From NCBI GenBank assembly GCA_021738565.1, contig JAIPBT010000034.1:1-45733 (forward strand): DNA of 45,733 bases. Reading direction: 5' to 3'. Shown in pieces: positions 16,845-26,078 of the stretch. Numbering within the stretch: position 1 is the first letter of the stretch; the number at the start of each line of letters is the position of its first letter. A model generated the notes under the pieces. The model saw nothing but the letters and a program-made list of their open reading frames with translations. It ran no database searches and was not told the DNA's origin. The DNA comes from Bacteroidales bacterium (GTDB lineage: Bacteria; Bacteroidota; Bacteroidia; Bacteroidales; GCA-2748055). A program made the translations under genes and the position numbers.

Positions 16845-19046
16845 ATGACAAAATCAAGGGAAAATACAGGATACTTTCTTTCCAGCATACTCAACAGCTA
16901 TTCGCAGGTATTTTTCTCAACAAACAAAACGTTTGCAGTGATCTTGCTGCTGGTTACCTTTTATGATATCTATGCGGGACTTGCGGGTTTGTTTTCCGTG
17001 GTTATTACATCTTCTGTCGCATTTATTCTAAACCTGAATAAACCCACCACAGCAAAAGGATTGTATGGTTTCAACAGCCTGCTTGTTGGACTTGGACTGG
17101 GAATTTACTACAGTTTTGGATGGCACCTGCTGCTGATCGTTTTCCTTGCCGCATTGCTGACTTTCTTCATCTCTGTTTCCCTCCAGGGGATCATTGGCAA
17201 ATACAACCTCCCTTACCTGAGTGTTCCCTTCATTTTCTCATTGTGGATATTCATATCAGCCACAAGGAACTTCGAAGCACTGGGGATTAGCGAAAGAGGT
17301 ATTTATACACTGAATGAACTGTACCAGGTTGGCGGGGACACACTTATAAGGATCCATGAATATTTCAATGCACTGAAATTCCCGAAAGTCGTAACAACCT
17401 ATTTCATATCCCTCAGCGCCATCCTTTTCCAGTACAGTATCCTGACAGGGATGGTCGTGGCACTCGGAATTTTGATCTACAGCAGAATAGCATTCTCTTT
17501 GTCAGTAATTGGCTTTACAGTTGCATACCTGTTTTACGGGTTCATTGGTGCAAATATTACTGAGATCGACTACAGCTATATCGGATTCAATTATATACTG
17601 ACTGCCATTGCCCTTGGAGGATTTTTCGTCATACCATCCGTAAGATCATACTTCTGGGTGATCGTACTTATTCCCCTGGTTGCAATTGTTACGATCAGTC
17701 TTCATTCAATTTTCCTTGAACTTAAATTACCGGTATATTCCCTGCCCTTCAATTTGGTTGTTCTCCTGTTCCTGTACATGCTGAAATTCAGGACCGAATA
17801 TTCCTACCACCTTGCAGAAGCATACTACCAGTACAATGCACCGGAAAAGAACCTGTACATATTCCTAAATAATACAGAGCGGTTCAGGTACGCGAACCTA
17901 AGACAGATCAAATTGCCGTTTTTCGGTACATGGGATGTTTCACAGGGTCACAACGGATCCCATACCCATAAGAATGAGTACCGCTATGCATGGGACTTCA
18001 TCATACTTGATAAGAATGGGAAACAGTACAAAAACGAAGGAAATTATCCGGATGACTACTATTGTTTTGGCAAACCGGTAATTGCACCTGATGATGGAAC
18101 TGTGGAAATGACAGTAACTGATATCGATGACAACATCATCGGACAAGTGAACCTGCAGGACAACTGGGGGAATACCATAATAATCAAACATGGCGATGAT
18201 ACATACAGTAAACTGAATCATCTTAAAAAAGAGAGCATCACCGTCAGTGAGGGGGACAAGGTAAAATACGGACAAAGGATCGCTCAGTGCGGGAATTCCG
18301 GCAGATCCCCCTTTCCCCATCTCCATTTCCAGGTACAGGAATTCCCTTTTATTGGTTCTGCTACAATAGATTATCCCATCAGTAATTACGTGGTACACGA
18401 TGGTAACAATTACAGTTTTGAATCGTATAAAATTCCTTCTGAAAATCAAAAGGTCTCCAACATCGAAGCCAATGAACTGCTGAAAAACGCATTTGATTTC
18501 ACCCCGGGTAAGATCTTAAAATTCAACGTGTCAGGATATGCAAATACCAATGTGGTCTCTTGGGAAATAAAAGTGGATCCATACAACGAAACATATATGG
18601 AGTGCAATTCTTCAGGGGCCATCGCCTATTTTAAGCAGGACGAAAACCAATTTCAATTCACATATTTTGAAGGGAGAAAGAACAGTTTGTTGTATTATTT
18701 CTTCCTTGGATGCTTCAGGGTACAGAAAGGTTTTTACCAGGATCTTGTTCTGAATGACAGGTATCCCGTTTCACTGGTATTTCCAAGATCCATCTTATGG
18801 GCCCATGATTTTATCAGTCCGTTCTTCAGGCTTGTCAGATCCGAATACAGTATGAAATATCTTGAAATTGATGATTACATGAACAGCGGAAGCATCAGAC
18901 TCCAATCTGACCTGAAGAACATGTTTATGAAACAACAGGTCAATTCAATGAGCTTTGAAATTATCATTCAAAAAGATGGATTGGAACAATTTGAATTCAA
19001 CAAAAAGGGCAAACAAATCAAACTGGAACGATGCGAAGAACAATGA
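16845..19046 (+). CDS. Urea-transporter-like membrane domain fused to M23 (LytM) peptidase domain
   Basis: A 733-residue protein. Residues about 20-315 contain some ten hydrophobic segments and match the urea transporter family (GLYGFNSLLVGLGLG; a second, weaker half near YSYIGFNYILTAIALGGFF). Residues about 355-520 are a LytM/M23 domain with the metal-binding pattern GSHTHKNEYRYAWDF and the closing HLHF near residue 491, plus GNTIIIKHGDDTYSKLNHL and VKYGQRIAQCGNSG. Residues 540-733 are an unrecognised, probably beta-rich region. M23 enzymes cut peptide cross-links of peptidoglycan. Joining this to a small-molecule channel is unusual and suggests a transporter that also acts on, or docks to, the cell wall. 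The next gene overlaps its stop. Confidence 0.85.
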   Translation: MTKSRENTGYFLSSILNSYSQVFFSTNKTFAVILLLVTFYDIYAGLAGLFSVVITSSVAFILNLNKPTTAKGLYGFNSLLVGLGLGIYYSFGWHLLLIVFLAALLTFFISVSLQGIIGKYNLPYLSVPFIFSLWIFISATRNFEALGISERGIYTLNELYQVGGDTLIRIHEYFNALKFPKVVTTYFISLSAILFQYSILTGMVVALGILIYSRIAFSLSVIGFTVAYLFYGFIGANITEIDYSYIGFNYILTAIALGGFFVIPSVRSYFWVIVLIPLVAIVTISLHSIFLELKLPVYSLPFNLVVLLFLYMLKFRTEYSYHLAEAYYQYNAPEKNLYIFLNNTERFRYANLRQIKLPFFGTWDVSQGHNGSHTHKNEYRYAWDFIILDKNGKQYKNEGNYPDDYYCFGKPVIAPDDGTVEMTVTDIDDNIIGQVNLQDNWGNTIIIKHGDDTYSKLNHLKKESITVSEGDKVKYGQRIAQCGNSGRSPFPHLHFQVQEFPFIGSATIDYPISNYVVHDGNNYSFESYKIPSENQKVSNIEANELLKNAFDFTPGKILKFNVSGYANTNVVSWEIKVDPYNETYMECNSSGAIAYFKQDENQFQFTYFEGRKNSLLYYFFLGCFRVQKGFYQDLVLNDRYPVSLVFPRSILWAHDFISPFFRLVRSEYSMKYLEIDDYMNSGSIRLQSDLKNMFMKQQVNSMSFEIIIQKDGLEQFEFNKKGKQIKLERCEEQ

Positions 19047-20365
19047 TCACATACCTGCTTGCTTCATCAGTTCTGGTTTTCAGTCAAAAACCAGGTTTCA
19101 AAGAAGTTGATACAACCACCTACAATCAATTCCTCAGGGGAGAATGGAAAAACCTTATCAGTAGTGGTAAAAATGCGCTGGATCATGGTTATGATTATTA
19201 TTACCTCCAAATGCGGTTGGCTTACGCCCATTTTGCATTGAACCATTACCGGCAGTCGATCATCTACTATAAAAATGCGCTCAGCCACAGCAGCAACGAT
19301 CCGGTGGCAAATGAATACCTGTATTATTGCTATAAATATTCGGGCAGAAATCTCGACGCAATTGTCCATTCACGATCCCTTACCAGTGCCCAAAATAACC
19401 AAATGAATGTTAAAAACAAGGGCATCATTTCCCTGGGTGCCGATCATTCTTTAGCCTTCTCCAATGCTGAGGAAATAAGGGACAATATCACCTCGGGGAT
19501 CGATCCCTTCAGGGAAGGTGTACAAAAGGCAACATACAGCATGAATTCCACAGCCTTCAACCTTTCTCACACGATCGGGAAAACTGCAATAATGGAGTAC
19601 AGGGTCACGCACATGAACAAAACCGAATACTCCTATTTCATTGATAATACTGTTTCATACCTGTCAACGGAACAGTCTATAAATCAGACCGAATACAGCC
19701 TTGATGTAAAGATTGCATTAACCGAAGGCCTTTCTGTAAAACCCGGCCTTCATTTTATTCAAACTGCAATACCGCTGTATGATCTGAACTCATACGGATT
19801 CAACCCCGCACAGAATAAAACCGAACTTGGAAAATTAACAGTAAGAAGCCTTGTTCCAAAGGTCATGATCGAAAAGAAAACCACCTATGTTGATATTGGT
19901 GTTTCTTATGCTTACATAGATTTTAACAATATTACCGCGAACCAAGCCGGTTTGCATGCAACGGTTTTCCCGTTTGGTAACCTGAACCTGTACATCACTT
20001 CCGATACCTATTTTCAATTTGCAGCACATGAAGGAAATTCAGAATTCAACCTTCTGTTCAAACCCATGGCAGGAATAAAGGTTCACGATAATTTCTGGAT
20101 AGAACTGGGTGCAGGTTTCCCCGACCAGTTCAATTTCTATGACATGAAGAACAAAACAGCCTATAACAACATAGAAAAAATATCACGCGGTCTTTCAGTG
20201 AACATGATCTTTCCGGTCTATAAATTACCTGGAAAAGTATTCATCAATTACCAGCATCTTAGCGTCGACAGCTATTTCTTTCCGGCAGACAACCAGCTGG
20301 ATCCTTTCAATATGAATTCATATACAACTCATTTAATAACAGGAGGTATATCATGGACAAGGTAA
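19043..20365 (+). CDS. TPR plus outer-membrane beta-barrel protein (YaiO-like)
   Basis: About 440 residues. ATG 19043 overlaps the previous stop as ATGA and gives MITYLLASSVLVFSQ, a clean signal peptide; an in-frame ATG at 19031 is less likely. Residues about 30-110 are TPR-like helices (YYLQMRLAYAHFALNHYRQSIIYYKNALSH). The remainder is a series of alternating aromatic/polar strands typical of an outer-membrane barrel, ending in GGISWTR. TPR-barrel proteins of this kind include YaiO and polysaccharide exporters such as PgaA. It may let the cluster's product out or anchor the inner-membrane fusion protein across the periplasm. Confidence 0.7.
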   Translation: MITYLLASSVLVFSQKPGFKEVDTTTYNQFLRGEWKNLISSGKNALDHGYDYYYLQMRLAYAHFALNHYRQSIIYYKNALSHSSNDPVANEYLYYCYKYSGRNLDAIVHSRSLTSAQNNQMNVKNKGIISLGADHSLAFSNAEEIRDNITSGIDPFREGVQKATYSMNSTAFNLSHTIGKTAIMEYRVTHMNKTEYSYFIDNTVSYLSTEQSINQTEYSLDVKIALTEGLSVKPGLHFIQTAIPLYDLNSYGFNPAQNKTELGKLTVRSLVPKVMIEKKTTYVDIGVSYAYIDFNNITANQAGLHATVFPFGNLNLYITSDTYFQFAAHEGNSEFNLLFKPMAGIKVHDNFWIELGAGFPDQFNFYDMKNKTAYNNIEKISRGLSVNMIFPVYKLPGKVFINYQHLSVDSYFFPADNQLDPFNMNSYTTHLITGGISWTR

Positions 20366-20976
20366 AACTTTATGTTGGAATGGTATTGCTGGCAGGTACC
20401 ATAACATTATCGGGACAAAGTTCCGCTTACAAACAGGTCATTGAAGCTTTTCAGGACAGTTACATCAATGAGGCTACAGGTGATCTGCAAACTGCCATAC
20501 AAGACCTGAAAAACATTTATGATGAAGATTCCTATGAGACCAATCTCAGGCTTGGATGGCTCACATATTCTGCGGGGCAGTTTACCGAATCTTACAGCTA
20601 TTATAACCGCGCTGTAACACTAAAGCCCTATGCTATTGAATCGCGTTTTGGCCTGATATATCCTGCGGCAGCAATGGGAAACTGGAATGTTGTGATCACC
20701 CAGTACAACAAGATTATTGAGATTGCACCCGGAAATACCGTTGCAATGCACCGGCTTGGACTGGTACATTACGGCAGGAAAGAATACGATCAGGCAGAGG
20801 TCCTTTTTGAAAAGGTAGTGAACCTGTATCCTTTTGATTATGACGCCTTGCTCATGCTTGCCTGGACAAAGCTGCAGCAGAAAAAACTACGGGAGGCGAA
20901 AGTGCTGTTCAATAAGGCGCTGATGCATACCCCGGGGGGGCAATCAGCACTTGAAGGACTGGAACTATTGGAATAG
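20353..20976 (+). CDS. Periplasmic TPR-repeat protein
   Basis: 207 residues with a signal peptide (MDKVKLYVGMVLLAGTITLSGQ) and four to five TPR units (NLRLGWLTYSAGQFTESYSYYNRAVTLKP; TVAMHRLGLVHYGRKEYDQAEVLFEKVVNLYP; LLMLAWTKLQQKKLREAKVLFNKAL). It overlaps the end of the barrel gene by 13 bases, so it is translated from the same message and probably works with it as a scaffold in the periplasm. It is the last gene of the cluster. A short hairpin-like segment (GGCG/CGCC near 21014-21025) follows but lacks a T tract. Confidence 0.85.
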   Translation: MDKVKLYVGMVLLAGTITLSGQSSAYKQVIEAFQDSYINEATGDLQTAIQDLKNIYDEDSYETNLRLGWLTYSAGQFTESYSYYNRAVTLKPYAIESRFGLIYPAAAMGNWNVVITQYNKIIEIAPGNTVAMHRLGLVHYGRKEYDQAEVLFEKVVNLYPFDYDALLMLAWTKLQQKKLREAKVLFNKALMHTPGGQSALEGLELLE

Positions 20977-21071
20977 AGTATGTTTGCATTAACCACAAAC
21001 CTTTTGATATATAGGCGTCTGCGCCAAAAGAAAAATTTACCGCAATCCAGATTATTATCAAATTTAATCTT

Positions 21072-21079
21072 TAGCTTTG
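21072..21079 (+). promoter_or_regulatory. Candidate -7 promoter element for the DUF4412 gene
   Basis: TAGCTTTG matches the Bacteroidota -7 consensus TAnnTTTG exactly and lies 27 bases before the ATG at 21107. A clear -33 TTTG is not seen at the expected distance. Confidence 0.4.
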
Positions 21080-21106
21080 GTTTTTCTGAACCTTAAATAC
21101 AGAAAC

Positions 21107-21796
21107 ATGAAACATATGATCATTACGGTGCTGTTGGTTTGCTTTGTATCTTCAAGCGCCGATTCACAAAAGACAGTACTTGGTACTGTTGATTACAAAT
21201 ACAACCTGAAAGGTGAGAATGCACAGGCAATGGCCGGTATGATGCCGGAAAAAATGGTAATTAAATATGGCGATAACGGAGTGGTGGTTGAAATGAAGGG
21301 AGGAATGATGTCGGGCATGATGGGCAAAACGGTGGTCAATGGCAAAACCGGAGAAGCCTTTATGGTCAGGGAAGCTGAAAAAGTGATCTACGTTGTAAGC
21401 AATGAAGAGATCCAGGCTGAAGCAGAAAAGGTTGAAAAACCTGAGATAGAAGAATTTGATGATACCAGGGAGATCCTCGGGTACAACTGCAGGAAGTACG
21501 TACAAACGGTTAATGCTGATGGGATGTCCATGTCCCAGACAATATGGGTTACAAAAGACCTGAAATCCCCGGATTACAAAGGGGATGCCTTTTTGGGAAT
21601 GGGAATGAGTGCACAGAACACTTTCTATTATGATATTGATGGATTCCCCATGCTCATTGAAGTTGACGCACCCGGAATGCCTGTAACTATTGAACTGGAA
21701 GTTACCAATATAGAATTTGGTAAAATTGCTGAATCGGAATTTGAAAAACCTGCTGGTTATACAGTAAAGCCATTTTCAGATATGATGTCCTTTTAG
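21107..21796 (+). CDS. DUF4412 domain secreted protein
   Basis: 229 residues from ATG 21107 (MKHMIITVLLVCFVSSSADS, signal peptide). The body matches DUF4412: a methionine-rich strand region (AMAGMMPEKMVIKYGD, GGMMSGMMGKTVVNG), then ILGYNCRKYVQTV and MSQTIWVTKDL. It is a periplasmic or outer-membrane-associated protein of unknown function, found widely in Bacteroidota. Its stop (TAG 21794-21796) overlaps the stop of the convergent GH43 gene, leaving no room for a terminator. Confidence 0.8.
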   Translation: MKHMIITVLLVCFVSSSADSQKTVLGTVDYKYNLKGENAQAMAGMMPEKMVIKYGDNGVVVEMKGGMMSGMMGKTVVNGKTGEAFMVREAEKVIYVVSNEEIQAEAEKVEKPEIEEFDDTREILGYNCRKYVQTVNADGMSMSQTIWVTKDLKSPDYKGDAFLGMGMSAQNTFYYDIDGFPMLIEVDAPGMPVTIELEVTNIEFGKIAESEFEKPAGYTVKPFSDMMSF

Positions 21797-23124
21797 TTCC
21801 TGAATTCCAGGGCATCCACCGAACATCCGAAATCACCTGATTCCCGGTCACCATAAAAGATGATCCACAATGCATGAATACCGGTAGCATTTTTCACGTT
21901 ACCCGTTAACCTGATCCAGTCAGCATCTTCTTCAGCTTCCGCTGTGTTAAATACTGCTATGCTTTCCTTCCAGGGATGATCCAGTTTTAAGTGTACCGAA
22001 CCTGCCTCTGTTCCTGGTTGCAGCAGGATTTCCGCCTCTTTGGCACCCTTTTCCCCGAAATCAACATATTTGATAACCGACCGATCATTGTGCTTTGCTT
22101 TTACCAGTGCTTCATTGTGTTCGCCAATAGCTTCGATCCTCACATTGCCGAACATCCAGCATGCACGGGCGGCATCAATTTCCGAATATGCATCAAGCGG
22201 TCTGCCTGCACCCTGCGATGTCATTTCAACCTCCGGAATGGATCCGTCAGCATTGAATGTAATGGGTTCTATACATGCTTTTCTCATCATTCTCGTCCCA
22301 TGAGTTGACCTGTGATAAAATACATACCACTGTCCTTTGTAAGCCGCGATGGAGCCATGGTTGTTCCAGCACTGGGGATCTGAATGGTCGTTGTCGATAA
22401 TAACACCCCCGTACTCGTATGGTCCCATGGGTTTATCACTGGTTGCATAGCCTATGCAGGTGGGGGTATTTCCCCTGCTCATATCTGCATACACCAGGTA
22501 ATACAGGCCATCCCGTTTTGTCAAATAGGCACCTTCATGAAAATAATGTTCCTCCTCCGTCAGGACGTTGTAGGCAATCGAAGCTTGTTCAATTTCGGTC
22601 ATACTGGTCTTAAGCTTTGCCATTTTCAGACTGAATTGTCCCCAGATATAATAAGCCTGGCCATCGTCATCAATAAAAACACCGGGGTCGATCTCGTTGT
22701 ACCGGCCAACATCCATTGGTTTTCCATCTTTAAAAGGACCATAAGGTTTTTCAGATACGGCAATTCCCTCTGCATGGTCCTGGTCAGGCTGACAATAATA
22801 GAGGAAGTACTTCCCGTTTCTGTACATACAATCCGGTGCAAACAGCAGGTTGTCGTTGTAAGGCACCTGGTCATCTTCTCCAATGGTGGAAAAGGTGTTT
22901 TCGTGCAATCTCCAATTCACCATATCGTTTGTTGACAGTACATGGTATTTTTTGGAACAATACCAGTTGCCGGTCTCGTCAACTGAACAATACAGGTAAA
23001 GCCGTCCGTCATCCCATACCTGCGCAGCAGGGTCTGCCATGTATATTCCCGGCGGTAGAAGCGGATTCTGACACAAGGCAAAATATGGGATGATCAGAAA
23101 AGCAAAAGCAAAAATTGATCTCAT
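21793..23124 (-). CDS. Glycoside hydrolase family 43 protein with C-terminal carbohydrate-binding domain
   Basis: A 443-residue secreted enzyme (MRSIFAFAFLIIPYFALCQ signal). The five-bladed propeller of GH43 shows its three acidic catalytic positions: ADPAAQVWDDG (base, near residue 31), YNEIDPGVFIDDDGQ (pKa modulator) and YFHEGAYLTKRDG (acid). Residues about 310-443 look like a CBM6-type beta-sandwich. GH43 enzymes usually cut arabinose or xylose linkages in plant polysaccharides. It is a single gene without a SusC/SusD pair nearby, so it is not part of a visible polysaccharide-utilisation locus. Confidence 0.88.
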   Translation of the reverse strand: MRSIFAFAFLIIPYFALCQNPLLPPGIYMADPAAQVWDDGRLYLYCSVDETGNWYCSKKYHVLSTNDMVNWRLHENTFSTIGEDDQVPYNDNLLFAPDCMYRNGKYFLYYCQPDQDHAEGIAVSEKPYGPFKDGKPMDVGRYNEIDPGVFIDDDGQAYYIWGQFSLKMAKLKTSMTEIEQASIAYNVLTEEEHYFHEGAYLTKRDGLYYLVYADMSRGNTPTCIGYATSDKPMGPYEYGGVIIDNDHSDPQCWNNHGSIAAYKGQWYVFYHRSTHGTRMMRKACIEPITFNADGSIPEVEMTSQGAGRPLDAYSEIDAARACWMFGNVRIEAIGEHNEALVKAKHNDRSVIKYVDFGEKGAKEAEILLQPGTEAGSVHLKLDHPWKESIAVFNTAEAEEDADWIRLTGNVKNATGIHALWIIFYGDRESGDFGCSVDALEFRN

Positions 23125-23230
23125 GATGTATTAATTTATACGCTAATCTAATGATTTGTTCTGAGACAACTTTCACCTGATATTTCTAAACAATTTTTCT
23201 TACTATTGCATCTTCTAATTCTGATCAGTT

Positions 23231-24136
23231 ATGCAGGCATATACCGGAGAACTTTCTGCCCTTCTGGTGGCCATATTCTGGACCGTAACCGCACTTGCAT
23301 TTGAACGTGCCAGTCTGCGGATCGGATCGCTGTCGCTGAATGTGATCCGTTTGTTCATGGGGTTTTTCTTCCTTACGATCTTTGTCTGGATCCGCAGGGG
23401 CATGCCCTTCCCGACCGATGCCGAAGGATTCAACTGGATCTGGCTATCCATATCCGGACTGGTCGGGTTCGTTTTCGGTGATCTGTTCCTGTTCAAAGCC
23501 TATGCAATGATAGGCTCCAGGTTCTCTATGCTTATCATGACACTCGCTCCGCCTGTGGCAGCGCTCGTGGGATGGATCGCACTAAAAGAGGTACTTGCAC
23601 CCCTGCACATTCTGGGCATGTTCTTAACGCTGCTGGGGATTTCAATGGCCATATTTGTCAGAAAATCAGGAAAAAAGGGGGTTTTCATGAACCTGTCGCT
23701 CAAAGGAGTTTTGTTTGCTTTCTTTGGAGCGGCCGGTCAGGGCACTGGTCTGGTATTGAGTAAATATGGAATGCAGGATTACGATCCCTTTGCTGCAACG
23801 CAAATCAGGCTTGTTGCTGCCATTGCAGGATTTGCCATTCTGACATTCTGGCTTAAAAGATGGAAAAAAGTGTTCTCTGCCCTGAAAAACAGGCAGGGAA
23901 TGTCGGCCACGGCAATCGGATCTTTCTTTGGTCCGTTCCTGGGTGTTTCATTTTCCCTGCTGGCAGTGAAATACACCCAGACTGGCATAGCAGCAACAAT
24001 TATGGCCATTGTTCCCATTCTTATCATACCTCCTGTGGTATTGATTTATAAAGAAAAGATCAGGATCCTTGAAGTCGTAGGGTCAGCAATCAGTATCATC
24101 GGCGTAGCATTGCTTTTCATGGGCAATAACAGTTAA
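23231..24136 (+). CDS. DMT-superfamily EamA transporter
   Basis: A 301-residue inner-membrane protein with ten hydrophobic segments arranged as two EamA repeats (first half ends about residue 135 at GMFLTLLGISMAIFV; second half ends at VGSAISIIGVALLFMG). It starts directly with MQAYTGELSALLVAIFWTVTALAFERAS. Family members export amino acids, metabolites or drugs; the cargo cannot be told. It is divergent from the GH43 gene. Confidence 0.88.
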   Translation: MQAYTGELSALLVAIFWTVTALAFERASLRIGSLSLNVIRLFMGFFFLTIFVWIRRGMPFPTDAEGFNWIWLSISGLVGFVFGDLFLFKAYAMIGSRFSMLIMTLAPPVAALVGWIALKEVLAPLHILGMFLTLLGISMAIFVRKSGKKGVFMNLSLKGVLFAFFGAAGQGTGLVLSKYGMQDYDPFAATQIRLVAAIAGFAILTFWLKRWKKVFSALKNRQGMSATAIGSFFGPFLGVSFSLLAVKYTQTGIAATIMAIVPILIIPPVVLIYKEKIRILEVVGSAISIIGVALLFMGNNS

Positions 24137-24210
24137 AATAATAGAATTCTTTCGCTGCCGTTGAACAGAACGACCATTTTTTTTACCTTCACACTGTATT
24201 AATTCCCCAA

Positions 24211-24385
24211 CCTGAATTATTCATGAGTTTTTCGTGATGAGAATTCAGAGTGCCAAGAGTAAAGGGAAGCGCAAACTTTCGGCTCGCAGGAATAGCCTTA
24301 GTTATTTCGAGAACCGAAAGTTGAGCATTCTCTTTAATCGCGGGCGATATGGATTCGTAACAGATCAATTCGTGAATAATTCAGG
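24211..24385. mobile_element. MITE-like element, 175 bp, ends CCTGAATTATTCA
   Basis: The left end CCTGAATTATTCATGA (24211-24226) and right end TCGTGAATAATTCAGG (24370-24385) are inverted repeats with one mismatch. An inner dyad AACTTTCGG ... CCGAAAGTT also lies inside. There is no coding capacity. Ends beginning with CCT are typical of IS1380-family elements in Bacteroidota, so this may be a non-autonomous derivative. Flanks are CCAA and CTAA, similar but not identical, so a target duplication is not proven. Confidence 0.65.
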
Positions 24386-24399
24386 CTAAATTGAAATGA

Positions 24400-24519
24400 A
24401 ATAATTATTTTGAGTCGGCTCCCTTTGATGCATTTCTTGAGCTGGCCCCTGTATTTGACCTCCTTCCTGCCACCGATTTTGGCATGAATGGAGCCATCGG
24501 AGTGAGGTACTATTTGTAA
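24400..24519 (+). pseudogene. C-terminal stump of an outer-membrane beta-barrel protein
   Basis: Following a TGA at 24397, the frame reads NNYFESAPFDAFLELA, then PVFDLLPATDFGMNG and AIGVRYYL before TAA at 24517-24519. This resembles the final strands of the small outer-membrane barrel proteins common in Bacteroidota, ending in a hydrophobic/aromatic strand (GVRYYL). The rest of the gene is missing. The stump begins 15 bases after the MITE, which points to insertion plus deletion. Confidence 0.55.
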
Positions 24520-24545
24520 TTTAATGATTAAAAACCGCTAATATC

Positions 24546-26072
24546 ATGAAAAGATCACCGGTCATCATACTGACATTGCTCTTGCTGTTCATCATATCCT
24601 GCACCAAAAAGGTTCCTGAAATAGCAAATTCGATCCCCGATCATGCATTTATTGTTGTTTCCGTACATCCTGAAATGATCTTTGAAAAAGGTCAGATCAG
24701 TTCCATGGACAATTTGATAAAAAGAATGGATAATGACATTCTCGCGAGTGTCATTAAAGACCCTGCATCCTCCGGGATCCAGCTGTCGGAATATCTCTTC
24801 ATGTTTATCTATTTCATCGATGACGAACCTCTAATTGGAACAACGGCTGTATTAAAAGATCCATCAAAATTTCACAACATGATGGAAAAACTCCTGGAAG
24901 ATGAAGATGTTCAGATCATCAATCACAAAGGGTATTCCATGATTACGCCGGATAAAGATGATGCTGCAATGGCATGGAACGAAAAGCAGGTTATGTTCCT
25001 TACTTCACCGGACCTTGAAATGAGTGATGATGAATGGCAGGAGGAGCTGATCGCATTGTTTGAGCTTGAAAAAGAAAACGCGGTGACAAGCATCGTTGAT
25101 TTCAATGATTTTTCAGGCAAAATGAAAGATATGAATGTATGGATGACCGGTGATCAACTGCAAAAGGTGCTTGAGGAATACGATGCCCGGGATGAGATCG
25201 ATATCAATCTTCCGGTTCAGCTGTACAACAATTACATGCAGGTGTTCGTCGATTTCTCTGATGGTGCCATGTACGTGAATTCTGAAACCCATCTCAGTGA
25301 CGATGTTACAAAAGCTGCTTCAACCCTGCTGGTTGCAAAAGAAGAACTCAACCGTGAACTCATCAGTATGACTCCGGGAAATAATTTGTTGATGGCCCTT
25401 GCATTTTCCGTGAACATTGATAACCTGGTCAGAATGATCAAAGGTTTTTCTCCTCCGGAACTGGACGATGTATCAGACCAGATTGAACAGGCTACCGGCA
25501 TACCGGGTGAAGATATCCTGGATGCCCTGAATGGTGATTTTATTCTTGCAGTGAATGGAGCTGAGGAGGGAGCAGCATTGCCTGTTGAAGTGCTTTTGGG
25601 AATTGGACTTGACGATGAAACTTTACAGGAAAAGTTGTTGGGAACCGCCCGGAACTGGGCAGAAGTTGAACAGGACGGAGACTTCTTCATGATCAATGCA
25701 AATGGGATGGAACTTTACAGCGGCATCGTCAATGGAACATGGGTGATCACAAATACACCCAACTACAAAGATGCAATAACAGGTGAAGGACTGGAAACCA
25801 CGCTTGCAGATTCAAAGTTCAATGATTATGCGGGCGGATCAATGGGCATGTACCTGAACCTTGATCTTACAACATATCCTGCAGCCCTTCAGGGAATGAT
25901 GACAAGCGGCGGTGCCACGGAAATGCTGGAGTTGATAACTGAATCCTTTCTCTTTATGGGAATGCAGGGTTCCAACAAGGAAAACAGTATGACCCTGAAA
26001 ACTGAAAATGATAATGATAACAGTCTTTATACAATTCTCAGGATAGCTGAAAAGGCCGCGGCAAACAACTGA
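24546..26072 (+). CDS. DUF4836 family lipoprotein
   Basis: 508 residues with a lipoprotein signal (LLLLFIISC, lipid-modified cysteine near residue 19). The body matches DUF4836 (IPDHAFIVVSVHPEMIFEKG, SIVDFNDFSGKMKDMNVWM, LLMALAFSVNIDNLVRMIKG, ILDALNGDFILAVNG). Known members are surface or periplasmic lipoproteins of gut Bacteroidota with no defined function. It precedes the ABC pair by 6 bases, so the three genes likely form one operon, and the lipoprotein could be a partner or client of that ABC system. Confidence 0.82.
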   Translation: MKRSPVIILTLLLLFIISCTKKVPEIANSIPDHAFIVVSVHPEMIFEKGQISSMDNLIKRMDNDILASVIKDPASSGIQLSEYLFMFIYFIDDEPLIGTTAVLKDPSKFHNMMEKLLEDEDVQIINHKGYSMITPDKDDAAMAWNEKQVMFLTSPDLEMSDDEWQEELIALFELEKENAVTSIVDFNDFSGKMKDMNVWMTGDQLQKVLEEYDARDEIDINLPVQLYNNYMQVFVDFSDGAMYVNSETHLSDDVTKAASTLLVAKEELNRELISMTPGNNLLMALAFSVNIDNLVRMIKGFSPPELDDVSDQIEQATGIPGEDILDALNGDFILAVNGAEEGAALPVEVLLGIGLDDETLQEKLLGTARNWAEVEQDGDFFMINANGMELYSGIVNGTWVITNTPNYKDAITGEGLETTLADSKFNDYAGGSMGMYLNLDLTTYPAALQGMMTSGGATEMLELITESFLFMGMQGSNKENSMTLKTENDNDNSLYTILRIAEKAAANN

Positions 26073-26078
26073 CAATTA

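Noticed and set aside
21005-21030. Terminator after the PqqD cluster
   Set aside because: A short GGCG/CGCC hairpin is visible but no T tract follows.
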